A DNA stretch of 5,898 nt from Bacillota bacterium (lineage in GTDB: Bacteria > Bacillota > Clostridia > Peptostreptococcales > Thermotaleaceae), in contig JAMNXX010000125.1 of NCBI GenBank assembly GCA_023623095.1, forward strand, positions 1 through 5,898, given 5' to 3'. Under the pieces are notes generated by a model that was not told where the DNA came from, searched no databases, and saw only the letters and a program-made list of their open reading frames with translations. Of this stretch, positions 1-5,818 are shown in pieces (the first letter of the stretch is position 1; every line of letters starts with the position of its first letter). The translations under genes were made by a program, and so were the position numbers.

Positions 1-65
1 ATGTCTGCAAAAAATAGATGCTTATACGGTTTGTAGTACGAAATAAATTTTCTTAATGTGTCCAT
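1..65 (-). CDS. ABC transporter, ATP-binding/permease type (N-terminal fragment, cut by window edge)
   Basis: Only the first 21 codons are in the window; the gene continues beyond position 1. The translation starts MDTLRKFISYYKPYKHLFFA. The pattern 'KFISYYKPYKHLFF' closely resembles the cytoplasmic lead-in to the first membrane helix of exporter-type ABC proteins (membrane domain fused to an ATPase), common in Clostridia. ATG at 65-63 is the only ATG in this frame, because an in-frame TGA lies at 89-87. No Shine-Dalgarno sits at normal distance from it; a purine-rich tract, AGGAAAGGCAGGG (130-118), lies on the far side of the inverted repeat at 73-114. The family call rests on 21 residues: I see no Walker motifs and cannot infer a substrate. 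Confidence 0.62.
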   Translation of the reverse strand, partial: MDTLRKFISYYKPYKHLFFAD

Positions 66-334
66 TTTTATCTGATTTAAGATATCTCAACCGCTTGGTC
101 TGTATCTTAAATCATTTCCCTGCCTTTCCTGTTATCATTTCTGCATAGATAATAAAAAACAAAAGAGATACTATACTTCATGAATCCGATAGCACCTCTT
201 TCATATATCACAAAAATCATCATCCACACTGCTCATATCCTCAAGCCATGATTGCCACGGCTTTTTACTGAAAAGGATTTTAAAACAGCTCCTTTGATTT
301 CTTATCTCTGAAGTTCGGCTTATCTTTCAGTTTT
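66..334. other. Intergenic region between ddh and the partial ABC transporter gene
   Basis: No open reading frame of credible length or start is visible on either strand. The stretch must hold the 3' end of the ddh transcript and the promoter of the partial gene at 1-65. I find no convincing intrinsic terminator after the ddh stop and no clear -35/-10 pair. The one striking element is the inverted repeat at 73-114. A short imperfect hairpin at 243-263 lacks a U-tract in the ddh direction. Confidence 0.5.
73..114 (-). promoter_or_regulatory. Perfect 12-bp inverted repeat in the leader of the partial ABC transporter gene
   Basis: TGATTTAAGATA (73-84) and TATCTTAAATCA (103-114) are exact reverse complements around an 18-nt centre. 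The centre contains a minor ACC/GGT pairing. The structure ends 7 nt before the ATG at 65-63. It could act as an operator for a dimeric repressor. It could also form an mRNA hairpin that shortens the distance between the Shine-Dalgarno-like tract at 118-130 and the start codon. It is not an intrinsic terminator for the minus strand, because only GATAAAA follows it. Confidence 0.6.
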
Positions 335-1312
335 CTACAGCAATTCTTTCATGAGCTGTTCTCTTGATTTTGGCAGCAGATAGCTGAAAGGAATATCAAA
401 TATCGTATATGCTCCGCTCTTGCCTTCCTGAGAAAGCTTATATACTGCTCTTGCGTATGTTACCAATACACTCGAAGTAAACCCCGGATTGTCTCCCAAA
501 GTTAGACCAAATTCTACCCTTTGTTTTGTCCCGTTTCCTGTATTGCCCGTGCGGATAACAAACCCGCCATGAGGCATCTTGCAATGTTCTTTTTTAAAGG
601 CTTCCTCTGAAATCACATGTACAGTCGTATCATAGCCTAGGAAATAATCCGGCATGTTCTTGATATCGCTTTCTACCTGTTCTCTGTCAGCGCCTTCTTC
701 TAGTACAACATAACAAACACGTCTATGTCTCTCATTTGCTGCCAGATCCGGATTTTCCCCTGAACGCACCTTGTCAATCGCTTCCTCAATGGGAACGGTA
801 TATTGAATCCCATATTTAACGCCGGGCACCCTTCTTACCGCATCCGAATGTCCTTGGCTGACCCCTTTTCCCCAAAAAGTATAATCTTTCCCTTGGGGCA
901 ATACTGCTTGGCCCAAAAGACGGTTCAATGAAAAAAGGCCGGGGTCCCAACCGACAGATATTAGGGATACATTTCCTGATTTTTTGGCAACTTCATCGAC
1001 CCTCTTATAATGCTCAGGAATTTTTCCATGGTTATCGAAGCTGTCTACCGTATTAAAAGCGGACGCAATCATAGGCGTCTGCTCAGGAAGATCTTTCGCA
1101 GAACCACCGCATAGGATCATCACATCAATCTTCCCTTTGTAATTCCAGATTTCTGATAAATGTTCCACATTCCCATCTACTTGAAGGGCTTCGGGATTTC
1201 TTCTCGTAAAAATCGCCACAAGTTCAAAATCGGGGTTTTGTGTCAAAGCCTTTTTTACCCCTTTTCCAAGATTTCCATAGCCTACAATTCCAATTTTGAT
1301 TTTTTTCTCCAT
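335..1312 (-). CDS. ddh: meso-diaminopimelate D-dehydrogenase
   Basis: A 325-residue cytoplasmic NADPH-dependent enzyme that reductively aminates L-2-amino-6-oxopimelate (tetrahydrodipicolinate) in one step to meso-diaminopimelate. This is the short dehydrogenase route to lysine and to the peptidoglycan cross-linking residue. The length matches the family (about 320-326). A Rossmann motif GIVGYGNLG spans residues 8-16, followed by TRR (36-38), typical of NADP preference. Other family signatures are CGGSAKDLPEQ (68-78), SFDNH (91-95), WDPGLFS (122-128), SQGHSDAVRR (152-161), MPDYF (220-224) and MPHGGFVIRTG (246-256). By memory it resembles the Bacillota-type enzyme (Ureibacillus) more than the Corynebacterium one. 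The frame stays open for 29 more codons upstream, but I chose ATG at 1312-1310: AAGGAGG lies at 1329-1323, 10 nt before it, and the protein then begins at the usual family position. It appears monocistronic, with a promoter at about 1459-1487. Confidence 0.96.
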   Translation of the reverse strand: MEKKIKIGIVGYGNLGKGVKKALTQNPDFELVAIFTRRNPEALQVDGNVEHLSEIWNYKGKIDVMILCGGSAKDLPEQTPMIASAFNTVDSFDNHGKIPEHYKRVDEVAKKSGNVSLISVGWDPGLFSLNRLLGQAVLPQGKDYTFWGKGVSQGHSDAVRRVPGVKYGIQYTVPIEEAIDKVRSGENPDLAANERHRRVCYVVLEEGADREQVESDIKNMPDYFLGYDTTVHVISEEAFKKEHCKMPHGGFVIRTGNTGNGTKQRVEFGLTLGDNPGFTSSVLVTYARAVYKLSQEGKSGAYTIFDIPFSYLLPKSREQLMKELL

Positions 1313-1329
1313 AACTTCATTTCCTCCTT

Positions 1330-1377
1330 GGTTTTTTCTGCTTGCCCAGCAAAAACCAAATGTTCTGTATAGAACAT
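1330..1377 (-). promoter_or_regulatory. Two small hairpins in the ddh leader
   Basis: ATGTTCT (1360-1366) and AGAACAT (1371-1377) form a 7-bp stem with a 4-nt loop. GGTTTTT (1330-1336) and AAAAACC (1351-1357) form a second stem, with GCT/AGC as an upper extension and a small bulge. The second hairpin ends directly against the AAGGAGG Shine-Dalgarno (1323-1329). They lie in a leader of about 140 nt. I see no lysine riboswitch core and no T-box signature, so a regulatory role is only a possibility. Confidence 0.35.
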
Positions 1378-1458
1378 GGATTCTCCTGACACAATTCATT
1401 TTTTCTGTCTTTTATCCGGCTTCCCTGTTGATTTTGGTCGATTAATCGTCTCGAATGA

Positions 1459-1487
1459 ATTTTATTACATATTTGTTAACAAATCAA
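1459..1487 (-). promoter_or_regulatory. Predicted SigA-type promoter of ddh
   Basis: Read on the minus strand: TTGATT (1487-1482) as -35, exactly 17 nt, then TAAAAT (1464-1459) as -10. Transcription would start near 1452, giving a leader of about 140 nt before the ddh ATG at 1312. The element lies downstream of the terminator at 1521-1556, so ddh would be transcribed separately from the binding-protein gene. Confidence 0.55.
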
Positions 1488-1520
1488 GGGTTCTGTCCTT
1501 TTTATGTGATGATGGTTGGA

Positions 1521-1556
1521 AAATATAAAAAGCCTGATATCAAAACGATATCAGGC
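1521..1556 (-). terminator. Intrinsic terminator after the substrate-binding protein gene
   Basis: GCCTGATATC (1532-1541) and GATATCAGGC (1547-1556) form a perfect 10-bp stem with a 5-nt loop. In the minus-strand reading it is followed by TTTTTATATTT. It begins 17 nt after the stop codon at 1574-1576, the expected place for rho-independent termination of that gene. Confidence 0.9.
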
Positions 1557-1573
1557 ATCGATTATAAATGGAT

Positions 1574-2665
1574 TCAATTTCGTCCCAACAACATATCGAG
1601 CTGTTCTTGATTTAGATCCATATGATAAAACAACGAATAAAAATCGCGCGCTTCCTGATCGATATCTACTTCTACCAAATCAGGATATAGAAGATCAGCC
1701 AACCAATAAATTCCAATCAATCGGTTGTTTCCAGACGGTCGATCGAACCAACTAAATGGATATTTAGGAACAGGATAGACCCTATCATCGATAACTGCCC
1801 TTACATTTTTATATCGAGGATCTTCCTTAAATTTATTGACCGCATCTAATGGAGAAAATCGCTCCGTAGGCTCTCCGTTCAGAATGATCACTTCCGGATC
1901 CCAGCCGATAATCTGCTCTGCGCTGATGTCAATCCTCGCAACTTTATCCTGTATTTCTTCCACAACTGCAACATTGTCAGCACCGATCAGCTCGAATAGT
2001 TCGGCATGGGGAGATCCTACCGGGGCTGTTTCTAAAGATTCATGGCCATTTCCAAAATAAACCGAAACCCGCTCCTTCTCAGGAATATTCAAAGATTTAG
2101 CAAAATTTAAGGCTTCTTCTGCATATTGTGCCAACTGCTCACAGCGTTCTTGACGCTGAAATACTTCCCCTAGAAAGCGGTATGTTTCCGGCGTAGACTC
2201 TAATGACCCGTCAACGAGCAGAAAAGGGATCCCTGTCTGTTCCTGCAATGTATTGACATAGTCGATTTCCGATTCCGAAATCGTACCATAACTGATGCAA
2301 ATATCCGGTGCTGCTGCAATAAGAGCTTCTTGATTGATCTTGCCCCCCTGACCATAAGCAGGTAGATCCTTGACTTCATCGATTATGTACTCCTTTTCGT
2401 CCTCATTGAATTCATAATTCACGCCCACAAGAAGGTCCGGATCGATCGTATAAAGCATAATCGTCCCTGCAGAGCTGATAGAAAATACAGAATCTATCTC
2501 CTGCGGGATAGGCACACTGCGTCCTGCCATATCTGTAACTTCTTTAAATTCAGAAGACCCATTCCCTGCTCCTTCATCTACTACACCATTTTCTGAAGTG
2601 CAGCCCGTAAATAAAAATACCAACAGCATTGCAATGATAAAAATCGCACTAAATTTTCCCTTCAT
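1574..2665 (-). CDS. FecB/BtuF-type ABC transporter substrate-binding lipoprotein (predicted molybdate/tungstate or metal-chelate binder)
   Basis: A 363-residue class III periplasmic-binding-fold lipoprotein (PF01497 type) that would capture the ligand outside the membrane and deliver it to the divergent FecCD-type permease. Residues 1-22 are a lipoprotein signal: Lys2 and Lys4, a hydrophobic run from about 6 to 20, and the lipobox LFTGC with Cys22 as the lipidated residue; Phe at -3 is slightly unusual. A Ser/Gly/Glu-rich linker runs to about residue 39. The first lobe starts at FKEVTDMAGRSVPIP (40-54). The second lobe includes VSVYFGNG (200-207) and SPHAELFELIGADNV (218-232). Near the end, PFSWFDRP (303-310) then NRLIG (314-318) and WLADLLYP (321-328) are typical of this family. 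I chose ATG at 2665-2663 because GAGGGG lies 7 nt upstream and the signal peptide then starts correctly. The substrate is inferred only from the nearby ModE-like gene; iron chelate, haem or cobalamin remain possible. Confidence 0.88.
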   Translation of the reverse strand: MKGKFSAIFIIAMLLVFLFTGCTSENGVVDEGAGNGSSEFKEVTDMAGRSVPIPQEIDSVFSISSAGTIMLYTIDPDLLVGVNYEFNEDEKEYIIDEVKDLPAYGQGGKINQEALIAAAPDICISYGTISESEIDYVNTLQEQTGIPFLLVDGSLESTPETYRFLGEVFQRQERCEQLAQYAEEALNFAKSLNIPEKERVSVYFGNGHESLETAPVGSPHAELFELIGADNVAVVEEIQDKVARIDISAEQIIGWDPEVIILNGEPTERFSPLDAVNKFKEDPRYKNVRAVIDDRVYPVPKYPFSWFDRPSGNNRLIGIYWLADLLYPDLVEVDIDQEARDFYSLFYHMDLNQEQLDMLLGRN

Positions 2666-2702
2666 TTCATTGCCCCTCTCTTTCATTGCTTTATTATTCT
2701 CA

Positions 2703-2740
2703 TGCGAGTATAATGACGCTGTTACATACAGAATAATCTT
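2703..2740. promoter_or_regulatory. Putative operator, binding-protein side
   Basis: TGCGAGTATAATGAC (2703-2717) matches 2890-2904 at 14 of 15 positions. AGAATAATCTT (2730-2740) matches 2878-2888 exactly. The first element starts 12 nt downstream of the -10 box of the minus-strand promoter; the second contains that -10 box. A repressor bound here would block initiation of the binding-protein gene. The regulator is not known; the ModE-like protein encoded at 4839-5177 or a Fur-type protein are candidates. Confidence 0.5.
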
Positions 2741-2758
2741 AAAATTTCTATTTGTCAA
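2730..2758 (-). promoter_or_regulatory. Predicted SigA-type promoter of the substrate-binding protein gene
   Basis: On the minus strand: an exact TTGACA (2758-2753) as -35, 17 nt, then TATTCT (2735-2730) as -10. The expected start is near 2723, leaving a leader of about 58 nt before the ATG at 2665. Confidence 0.65.
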
Positions 2759-2842
2759 GATTAAATTTTCTGCATTTATTTTTAAACATTTCAACCGTTT
2801 CAGAATTGAATGATCATTTTCCAATATTTATACAGGTATTTA

Positions 2843-2871
2843 TTGACACTTTATTTTTTTTATATTATACT
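2843..2871 (+). promoter_or_regulatory. Predicted SigA-type promoter of the permease-ATPase operon
   Basis: An exact TTGACA (2843-2848), 17 nt, then TATACT (2866-2871), which matches the -10 consensus at 5 of 6 positions. The expected start is near 2878, about 107 nt before the permease ATG. It is the best-matching promoter in the window, which fits a gene held down by a repressor rather than turned on by an activator. Confidence 0.7.
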
Positions 2872-2904
2872 TAAATGAGAATAATCTTGTGCGAGAATAA
2901 TGAC
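2864..2904. promoter_or_regulatory. Putative operator, permease side
   Basis: From the -10 box onward: ATTATACT (2864-2871) forms an imperfect inverted repeat with AGAATAAT (2878-2885), 7 of 8 positions with a 6-nt centre. GAGAATAAT occurs twice in direct order, 16 nt apart (2877-2885 and 2893-2901). The second copy lies within the 15-nt repeat TGCGAGAATAATGAC (2890-2904) shared with 2703-2717. The block covers the -10 box and the start site, a classic repressor position. Confidence 0.5.
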
Positions 2905-2984
2905 TGCTTTCAAACATCATCTCAAAACATTTGAAACAATCATCGTGTTATGCTGATATCTTTCAAAGAAGGAAGTAAGATAAA

Positions 2985-4043
2985 ATGGATGGTCTTTTAA
3001 AGAGAAGCCTAATAAAGAAAAGCGTCCATCGGTTTAAAGTACAAAACTTTAAAAGTTTTAAATGGCTCATGCTGATTTTGCTTCTGATCAGCTTTTTGCT
3101 GATTGTCAGTTCTCTCGCGATGGGCTTCTATCATATCTCTATAAAAGAACTTCTTATGCTGCTTCTATATGGTGAAGAAGCCGTAACCGGTGAGAACAGT
3201 TCTGTATTTATTATCATTAAGAATATACGCATGCCTCGCATTATCGCTGCTTTTACCATCGGTGCCGGCTTAAGCATGGCAGGGGCAGCCTATCAAGGCA
3301 TGTTTAAAAACCCTCTGGTTTCTCCTGATATTTTAGGAGTTTCGAATGGGGCAGGTTTGGGAGCCGCCTTGGCTTTGACGCTCGGTTTATCCAATTTTAT
3401 GGTTCAAGTTTATGCCTTTGTCTTTGGGATTTTGGTCGTTTCTTTAGCCTATTTCATCGGCTCTCATGCGAAGTTCGGACATGATGTCAGCCTTGTACTT
3501 GCAGGAAGTATGTTAGGCGCTTTATCTTCCTCTTTTATCACCTTATTGAAATACATAGCTGATCCCAATGATACGCTTCCGGCAATCACATTCTGGTTGA
3601 TGGGCAGCCTTTCAAAGGTAACGATAAATTCCCTTTTGTTCAGCTTAATTCCAATGACTTTGGGCTGTATTATCATCTATTTGCTTCGTTGGAAATTGAA
3701 CCTCCTAACATTGGGAGACGAAGAGGCTCAGGCCATGGGCATCGATCCGAAATCAACACGCCTGATCGCCATTGCCGCTGCCACGATTATCAGCGCTTCA
3801 GCAGTATGTCTCGGAGGATTAATCGGCTGGGTGGGACTGATGATTCCCCATATCTCCAGAGGGATCGTGGGAGCAGATTATCGCCGGGTACTTCCTATAG
3901 CAGCATTGATGGGCGGATCCTTCCTTCTCTTAATGGATGATCTGGCTCGTTCTCTTTCTACAATGGAAATCCCCCTTGGGGTACTGACAGCAGTCATGGG
4001 GGCACCTTTTTTTATCGTATTGATCGTAAAACGGACGAGGTGA
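2985..4043 (+). CDS. FecCD/BtuC-type ABC transporter permease
   Basis: A 352-residue integral membrane protein (PF01032 type). It would dimerise to form the translocation channel and couple to the ATPase encoded just downstream. After a basic N-terminal tail (about 1-27), hydrophobic segments recur to the end, consistent with the roughly ten helices of the family. Family landmarks are IRMPRIIAAF (81-90), the long signature QGMFKNPLVSPDILGVSNGA (104-123), FWLMGSLS (203-210), LGDEEAQAMGID (243-254), GWVGLMIPHISR (281-292) near the ATPase coupling region, and EIPLGVLTAVMGAPFF (328-343). ATG at 2985 is preceded by AAGGAAG (2969-2975). The N-terminal tail is somewhat long, so Met30 is a conceivable internal start, but it lies inside the first hydrophobic segment. 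The ATPase start follows 6 nt after the stop. Importers of iron-siderophore, haem, cobalamin and, in the MolB class, molybdate/tungstate share this fold; the sequence alone does not separate them. Confidence 0.93.
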   Translation: MDGLLKRSLIKKSVHRFKVQNFKSFKWLMLILLLISFLLIVSSLAMGFYHISIKELLMLLLYGEEAVTGENSSVFIIIKNIRMPRIIAAFTIGAGLSMAGAAYQGMFKNPLVSPDILGVSNGAGLGAALALTLGLSNFMVQVYAFVFGILVVSLAYFIGSHAKFGHDVSLVLAGSMLGALSSSFITLLKYIADPNDTLPAITFWLMGSLSKVTINSLLFSLIPMTLGCIIIYLLRWKLNLLTLGDEEAQAMGIDPKSTRLIAIAAATIISASAVCLGGLIGWVGLMIPHISRGIVGADYRRVLPIAALMGGSFLLLMDDLARSLSTMEIPLGVLTAVMGAPFFIVLIVKRTR

Positions 4044-4049
4044 TTGGAT

Positions 4050-4826
4050 ATGCTTAGAGTTGAGAATCTAATCGGTGGGTATGGAAAAAGGGAAGTTGTG
4101 AAGAATATTTCTTTTCATGTCGAAAAAGGAGATGTTCTTTGCATACTTGGCCCGAATGGCTGTGGGAAATCTACGCTGCTGAAGCTGCTCCTTCGATTCA
4201 TACCGAAAAAGAGCGGACGAATATTTTTGCAGGGGCAGGATATGGATCAACTTCATCGCAAGAGCATCGCTCGTATCGTCTCTTATATCCCGCAATTCGA
4301 TTCCATGCCTTTCCCCTATACAGTCATTGAGATGGTAACGATGGGACGTTCCTGTCATCTCGATCGTTGGAAAACCCCTTCCAAAAAAGACAACCGTTTT
4401 GCATATGAATCTTTAGAAAAATTGCGAATTTCTCATCTTGCAGATAAGCTATATACACAAATTTCCGGCGGCGAACGTCAATTGGTCCTGATGGCCAGGG
4501 CCCTTTGTCAAGATACAAGAGTGCTGATCATGGATGAGCCCACTGCCAGTCTTGACTTTGCCAATCAGCAATTGGTTATGGATGCAATCGCTACCGCCGT
4601 TCAAGAAGGAAAAAGCATCATCCTTACAACGCACAGTCCTTCTCAACCTTTTACGATTGCAACTAAGGTATTGCTGCTTTCTCAAGGCTCCACCGTCGGA
4701 TTTGGAAAGCCTCTTGAGGTGCTCACAAGCGAATCTTTAGAAAGGGTTTACGGCATCCCAATGGATATCGTTACGGTCAGTGATCGAAATCAGACCAATA
4801 GAAATATTTGTCTGCCTGTACACTGA
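4050..4826 (+). CDS. FepC/BtuD-type ABC transporter ATPase
   Basis: A 258-residue cytoplasmic ATPase that powers import through the FecCD-type permease. It has Walker A GPNGCGKST (34-42), Q-loop Gln82 in SYIPQF, ABC signature ISGGE (138-142, with Ile and Glu for the usual Leu and Gln, as is common in this family), Walker B LIMDEP (159-164), D-loop SLD (167-169) and switch histidine His195 in TTHSP. All catalytic motifs are intact. I chose ATG at 4050 and not the in-frame TTG at 4044. The Shine-Dalgarno GAGGTGA (4037-4043) sits 6 nt before the ATG but directly abuts the TTG. That site overlaps the permease stop codon (4041-4043), so the two genes are probably translationally coupled. The short C-terminal extension after about residue 235 ends in NICLPVH and has no recognisable domain. 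No clear terminator follows; the convergent gene ends 12 nt away. Confidence 0.94.
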   Translation: MLRVENLIGGYGKREVVKNISFHVEKGDVLCILGPNGCGKSTLLKLLLRFIPKKSGRIFLQGQDMDQLHRKSIARIVSYIPQFDSMPFPYTVIEMVTMGRSCHLDRWKTPSKKDNRFAYESLEKLRISHLADKLYTQISGGERQLVLMARALCQDTRVLIMDEPTASLDFANQQLVMDAIATAVQEGKSIILTTHSPSQPFTIATKVLLLSQGSTVGFGKPLEVLTSESLERVYGIPMDIVTVSDRNQTNRNICLPVH

Positions 4827-4838
4827 TCTTTCTTAAAT

Positions 4839-5177
4839 TTAAAAATCCGATTTTTCCAAAACCTCTTGCACTGCCTGATTAGCAGCTTCCTGCATCTGAT
4901 CGTACATAGCGAGAAATTTTCTCCCTTGTTCCGTCAAGCTCGAACCGCTCGGTACATTTCGTTCGATCAGAGGAAACCCCAGCTGTTCTTCAGCAACGCG
5001 CAAAACCTTCCACGCCTTGCTATATGCCATTCCCATGTCCTTTGTAGCCTGGTTGATGGAACCGGTCCGTTCAATCCCTTTGAGAAGGCAGGCTGTTCCA
5101 GGACCAAAAGCTGTTTTAAAATCATCTCCTTTGCGTAGCAAGCGGATATGGATATGATATTTGATCGGTTCTTTCAC
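4839..5177 (-). CDS. ModE-type winged-helix regulator, single-domain
   Basis: A 112-residue protein equivalent to the N-terminal DNA-binding domain of ModE, the molybdate-responsive regulator (LysR-like winged helix). The family pattern is plain: GPGTACLLKGIERTGSINQA (25-44), MGMAYSKAWK (48-57) for the helix-turn-helix, EEQLGFPLIER (63-73), and the wing ending SLTEQGRKFL (80-89). A short probable helix (about 90-109) may serve in dimerisation. The C-terminal TOBE/Mop molybdate-binding domains of E. coli ModE are absent, as in many short homologues in anaerobes. The frame opens at a GTG at 5225, but I chose the GTG at 5177-5175 because AAAGGGA lies just upstream at suitable spacing and the protein then starts where the family does. 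It is divergent from the NTPase gene and convergent with the ATPase gene. It is the main hint that the locus handles molybdate or tungstate; its target site is unknown. Confidence 0.85.
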   Translation of the reverse strand: MKEPIKYHIHIRLLRKGDDFKTAFGPGTACLLKGIERTGSINQATKDMGMAYSKAWKVLRVAEEQLGFPLIERNVPSGSSLTEQGRKFLAMYDQMQEAANQAVQEVLEKSDF

Positions 5178-5239
5178 GCTATCATCCCTTTCAAAGAAAG
5201 ATCTATCTACTAAAAATATTATCACAAGGGGGCCTTTTC

Positions 5240-5779
5240 ATGCATGTATTTCTTTGCGGTCCGGTACATATTGGAAAAAGCACCGCTATCCAAAAGGCAA
5301 TTCAGCAGCTGTCGCTAAAATATCCGATCCAATTGGGCGGCTTTATTACTTATCCCGGCTTGACACCGGATCTGGATATCTATATCTCTCCGGCATGGGA
5401 GTCTAAAAAATATCATTTGGAAAACCGGGTAGCAAAACGAAACCGCGTTTCTTCTTCTCCGTTTCCGCAAGTTTTTGACACTCTAGGCGTTTCTATACTC
5501 GAACAAAGTAAAACCTATAAAAAAAACCTTCTATGCATGGACGAACTCGGTTTTTTCGAGAAGGAAGCCTATCAATTTCAAAAAGCTGTCCTTCAATGCC
5601 TAGAGGAAGAGACCCCCATCTTAGGAGCAGTTAAAGAAGCGCCGATCCCTTGGCTGGATTCGATCAAAGAACATCCGAACGTAGAACTGATTTCCATCTC
5701 TTTAGAAAATCGAGATCGCATTCCAGCCATGATCGTGGATATATTGGAACCTTCTTTGAAAAAAGGATATAGCAAATGA
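5240..5779 (+). CDS. THEP1-like P-loop nucleoside-triphosphatase (NTPase_1 family)
   Basis: A 179-residue cytoplasmic P-loop protein. Walker A GPVHIGKST spans 7-15 with Lys13 and Ser14. GGFITYP (33-39) matches the strand after the P-loop in THEP1-type NTPases. VFDTLGVSIL (78-87) precedes Walker B LLCMDELGFFE (97-107), where Asp101-Glu102 carry the DE motif and ELGxxE is characteristic. A later block, PWLDSIKEHPNVELISIS (137-154) followed by ENRDRIP (156-162), agrees with my memory of clostridial proteins annotated as nucleoside-triphosphatase. Family members hydrolyse ATP/GTP in vitro, but their cellular role is unsettled. ATG at 5240 is preceded by AAGGGGG (5226-5232), 7 nt away. It is followed after 39 nt by the DUF4213/DUF364 gene in the same direction, so the two probably share a transcript. 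Context suggests a part in metal or cofactor handling, which is inference. Confidence 0.82.
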   Translation: MHVFLCGPVHIGKSTAIQKAIQQLSLKYPIQLGGFITYPGLTPDLDIYISPAWESKKYHLENRVAKRNRVSSSPFPQVFDTLGVSILEQSKTYKKNLLCMDELGFFEKEAYQFQKAVLQCLEEETPILGAVKEAPIPWLDSIKEHPNVELISISLENRDRIPAMIVDILEPSLKKGYSK

Positions 5780-5818
5780 TAAAATTTGTCAATTCTATAT
5801 GAGCGGGAGGAATTTTTA

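Larger units (their letters stand above)
2666..2984. other. 319-bp divergent regulatory region of the transporter
   Basis: AT-rich spacer between the starts of the binding-protein gene (minus) and the permease gene (plus). It contains two divergent promoters, two copies of a 15-nt repeat and extra copies of its core, described separately. A weak 7-bp inverted repeat, TTTCAAA (2908-2914) with TTTGAAA (2930-2936), lies in the permease leader of about 105 nt. I see no riboswitch core, including no cobalamin box, and no credible small ORF. Confidence 0.7.

Noticed and set aside
243..263. Hairpin AAGCC...GGCTT as ddh terminator
   Set aside because: In the ddh (minus) direction no U-tract follows. 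The T-run is on the plus strand, where no gene ends and the stem has an A-C mismatch.
1282..1320. Out-of-frame 12-codon ORF starting ATG at 1320 (MKLWRKKSKLEL), overlapping the ddh start
   Set aside because: It lies only 2 nt after the Shine-Dalgarno, too close for efficient use, and the Lys-rich peptide has no family resemblance. It is most likely chance.
1313..1399. 29-codon upstream extension of ddh to 1399
   Set aside because: The AAGGAGG site at 1323-1329 falls inside this extension and points to ATG 1312. Family members begin just before the Rossmann motif, and the extension does not resemble protein sequence of the family.
2703..2729. E. coli-type ModE operator
   Set aside because: There is some loose resemblance (CG, TATA, ACATA) but no inverted TATATA-type arms; too weak to claim.
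2666..2824. 53-codon upstream extension of the binding protein to 2824
   Set aside because: It would bury the lipoprotein signal inside the protein and run through the predicted promoter and repeat. GAGGGG upstream of ATG 2665 fixes the start.
2864..2904. Fur box upstream of the permease
   Set aside because: GAGAATAAT repeats recall GATAAT hexamers, but the 7-1-7 Fur pattern TGATAATnATTATCA fits poorly. I therefore left the regulator open.
2666..2984. Cobalamin riboswitch controlling a BtuFCD-type importer
   Set aside because: I see no B12-box-like conserved core, and predicted leaders (about 58 and 107 nt) are too short to hold one.
4044..4049. TTG start at 4044 for the ATPase
   Set aside because: The Shine-Dalgarno GAGGTGA ends at 4043, leaving no spacing; ATG at 4050 has 6-nt spacing and matches the family N-terminus.
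5178..5225. 16-codon extension of the ModE-like protein to GTG at 5225
   Set aside because: No good Shine-Dalgarno at usual distance, and the extra residues are not part of the winged-helix domain. The AAAGGGA before GTG 5177 is better.
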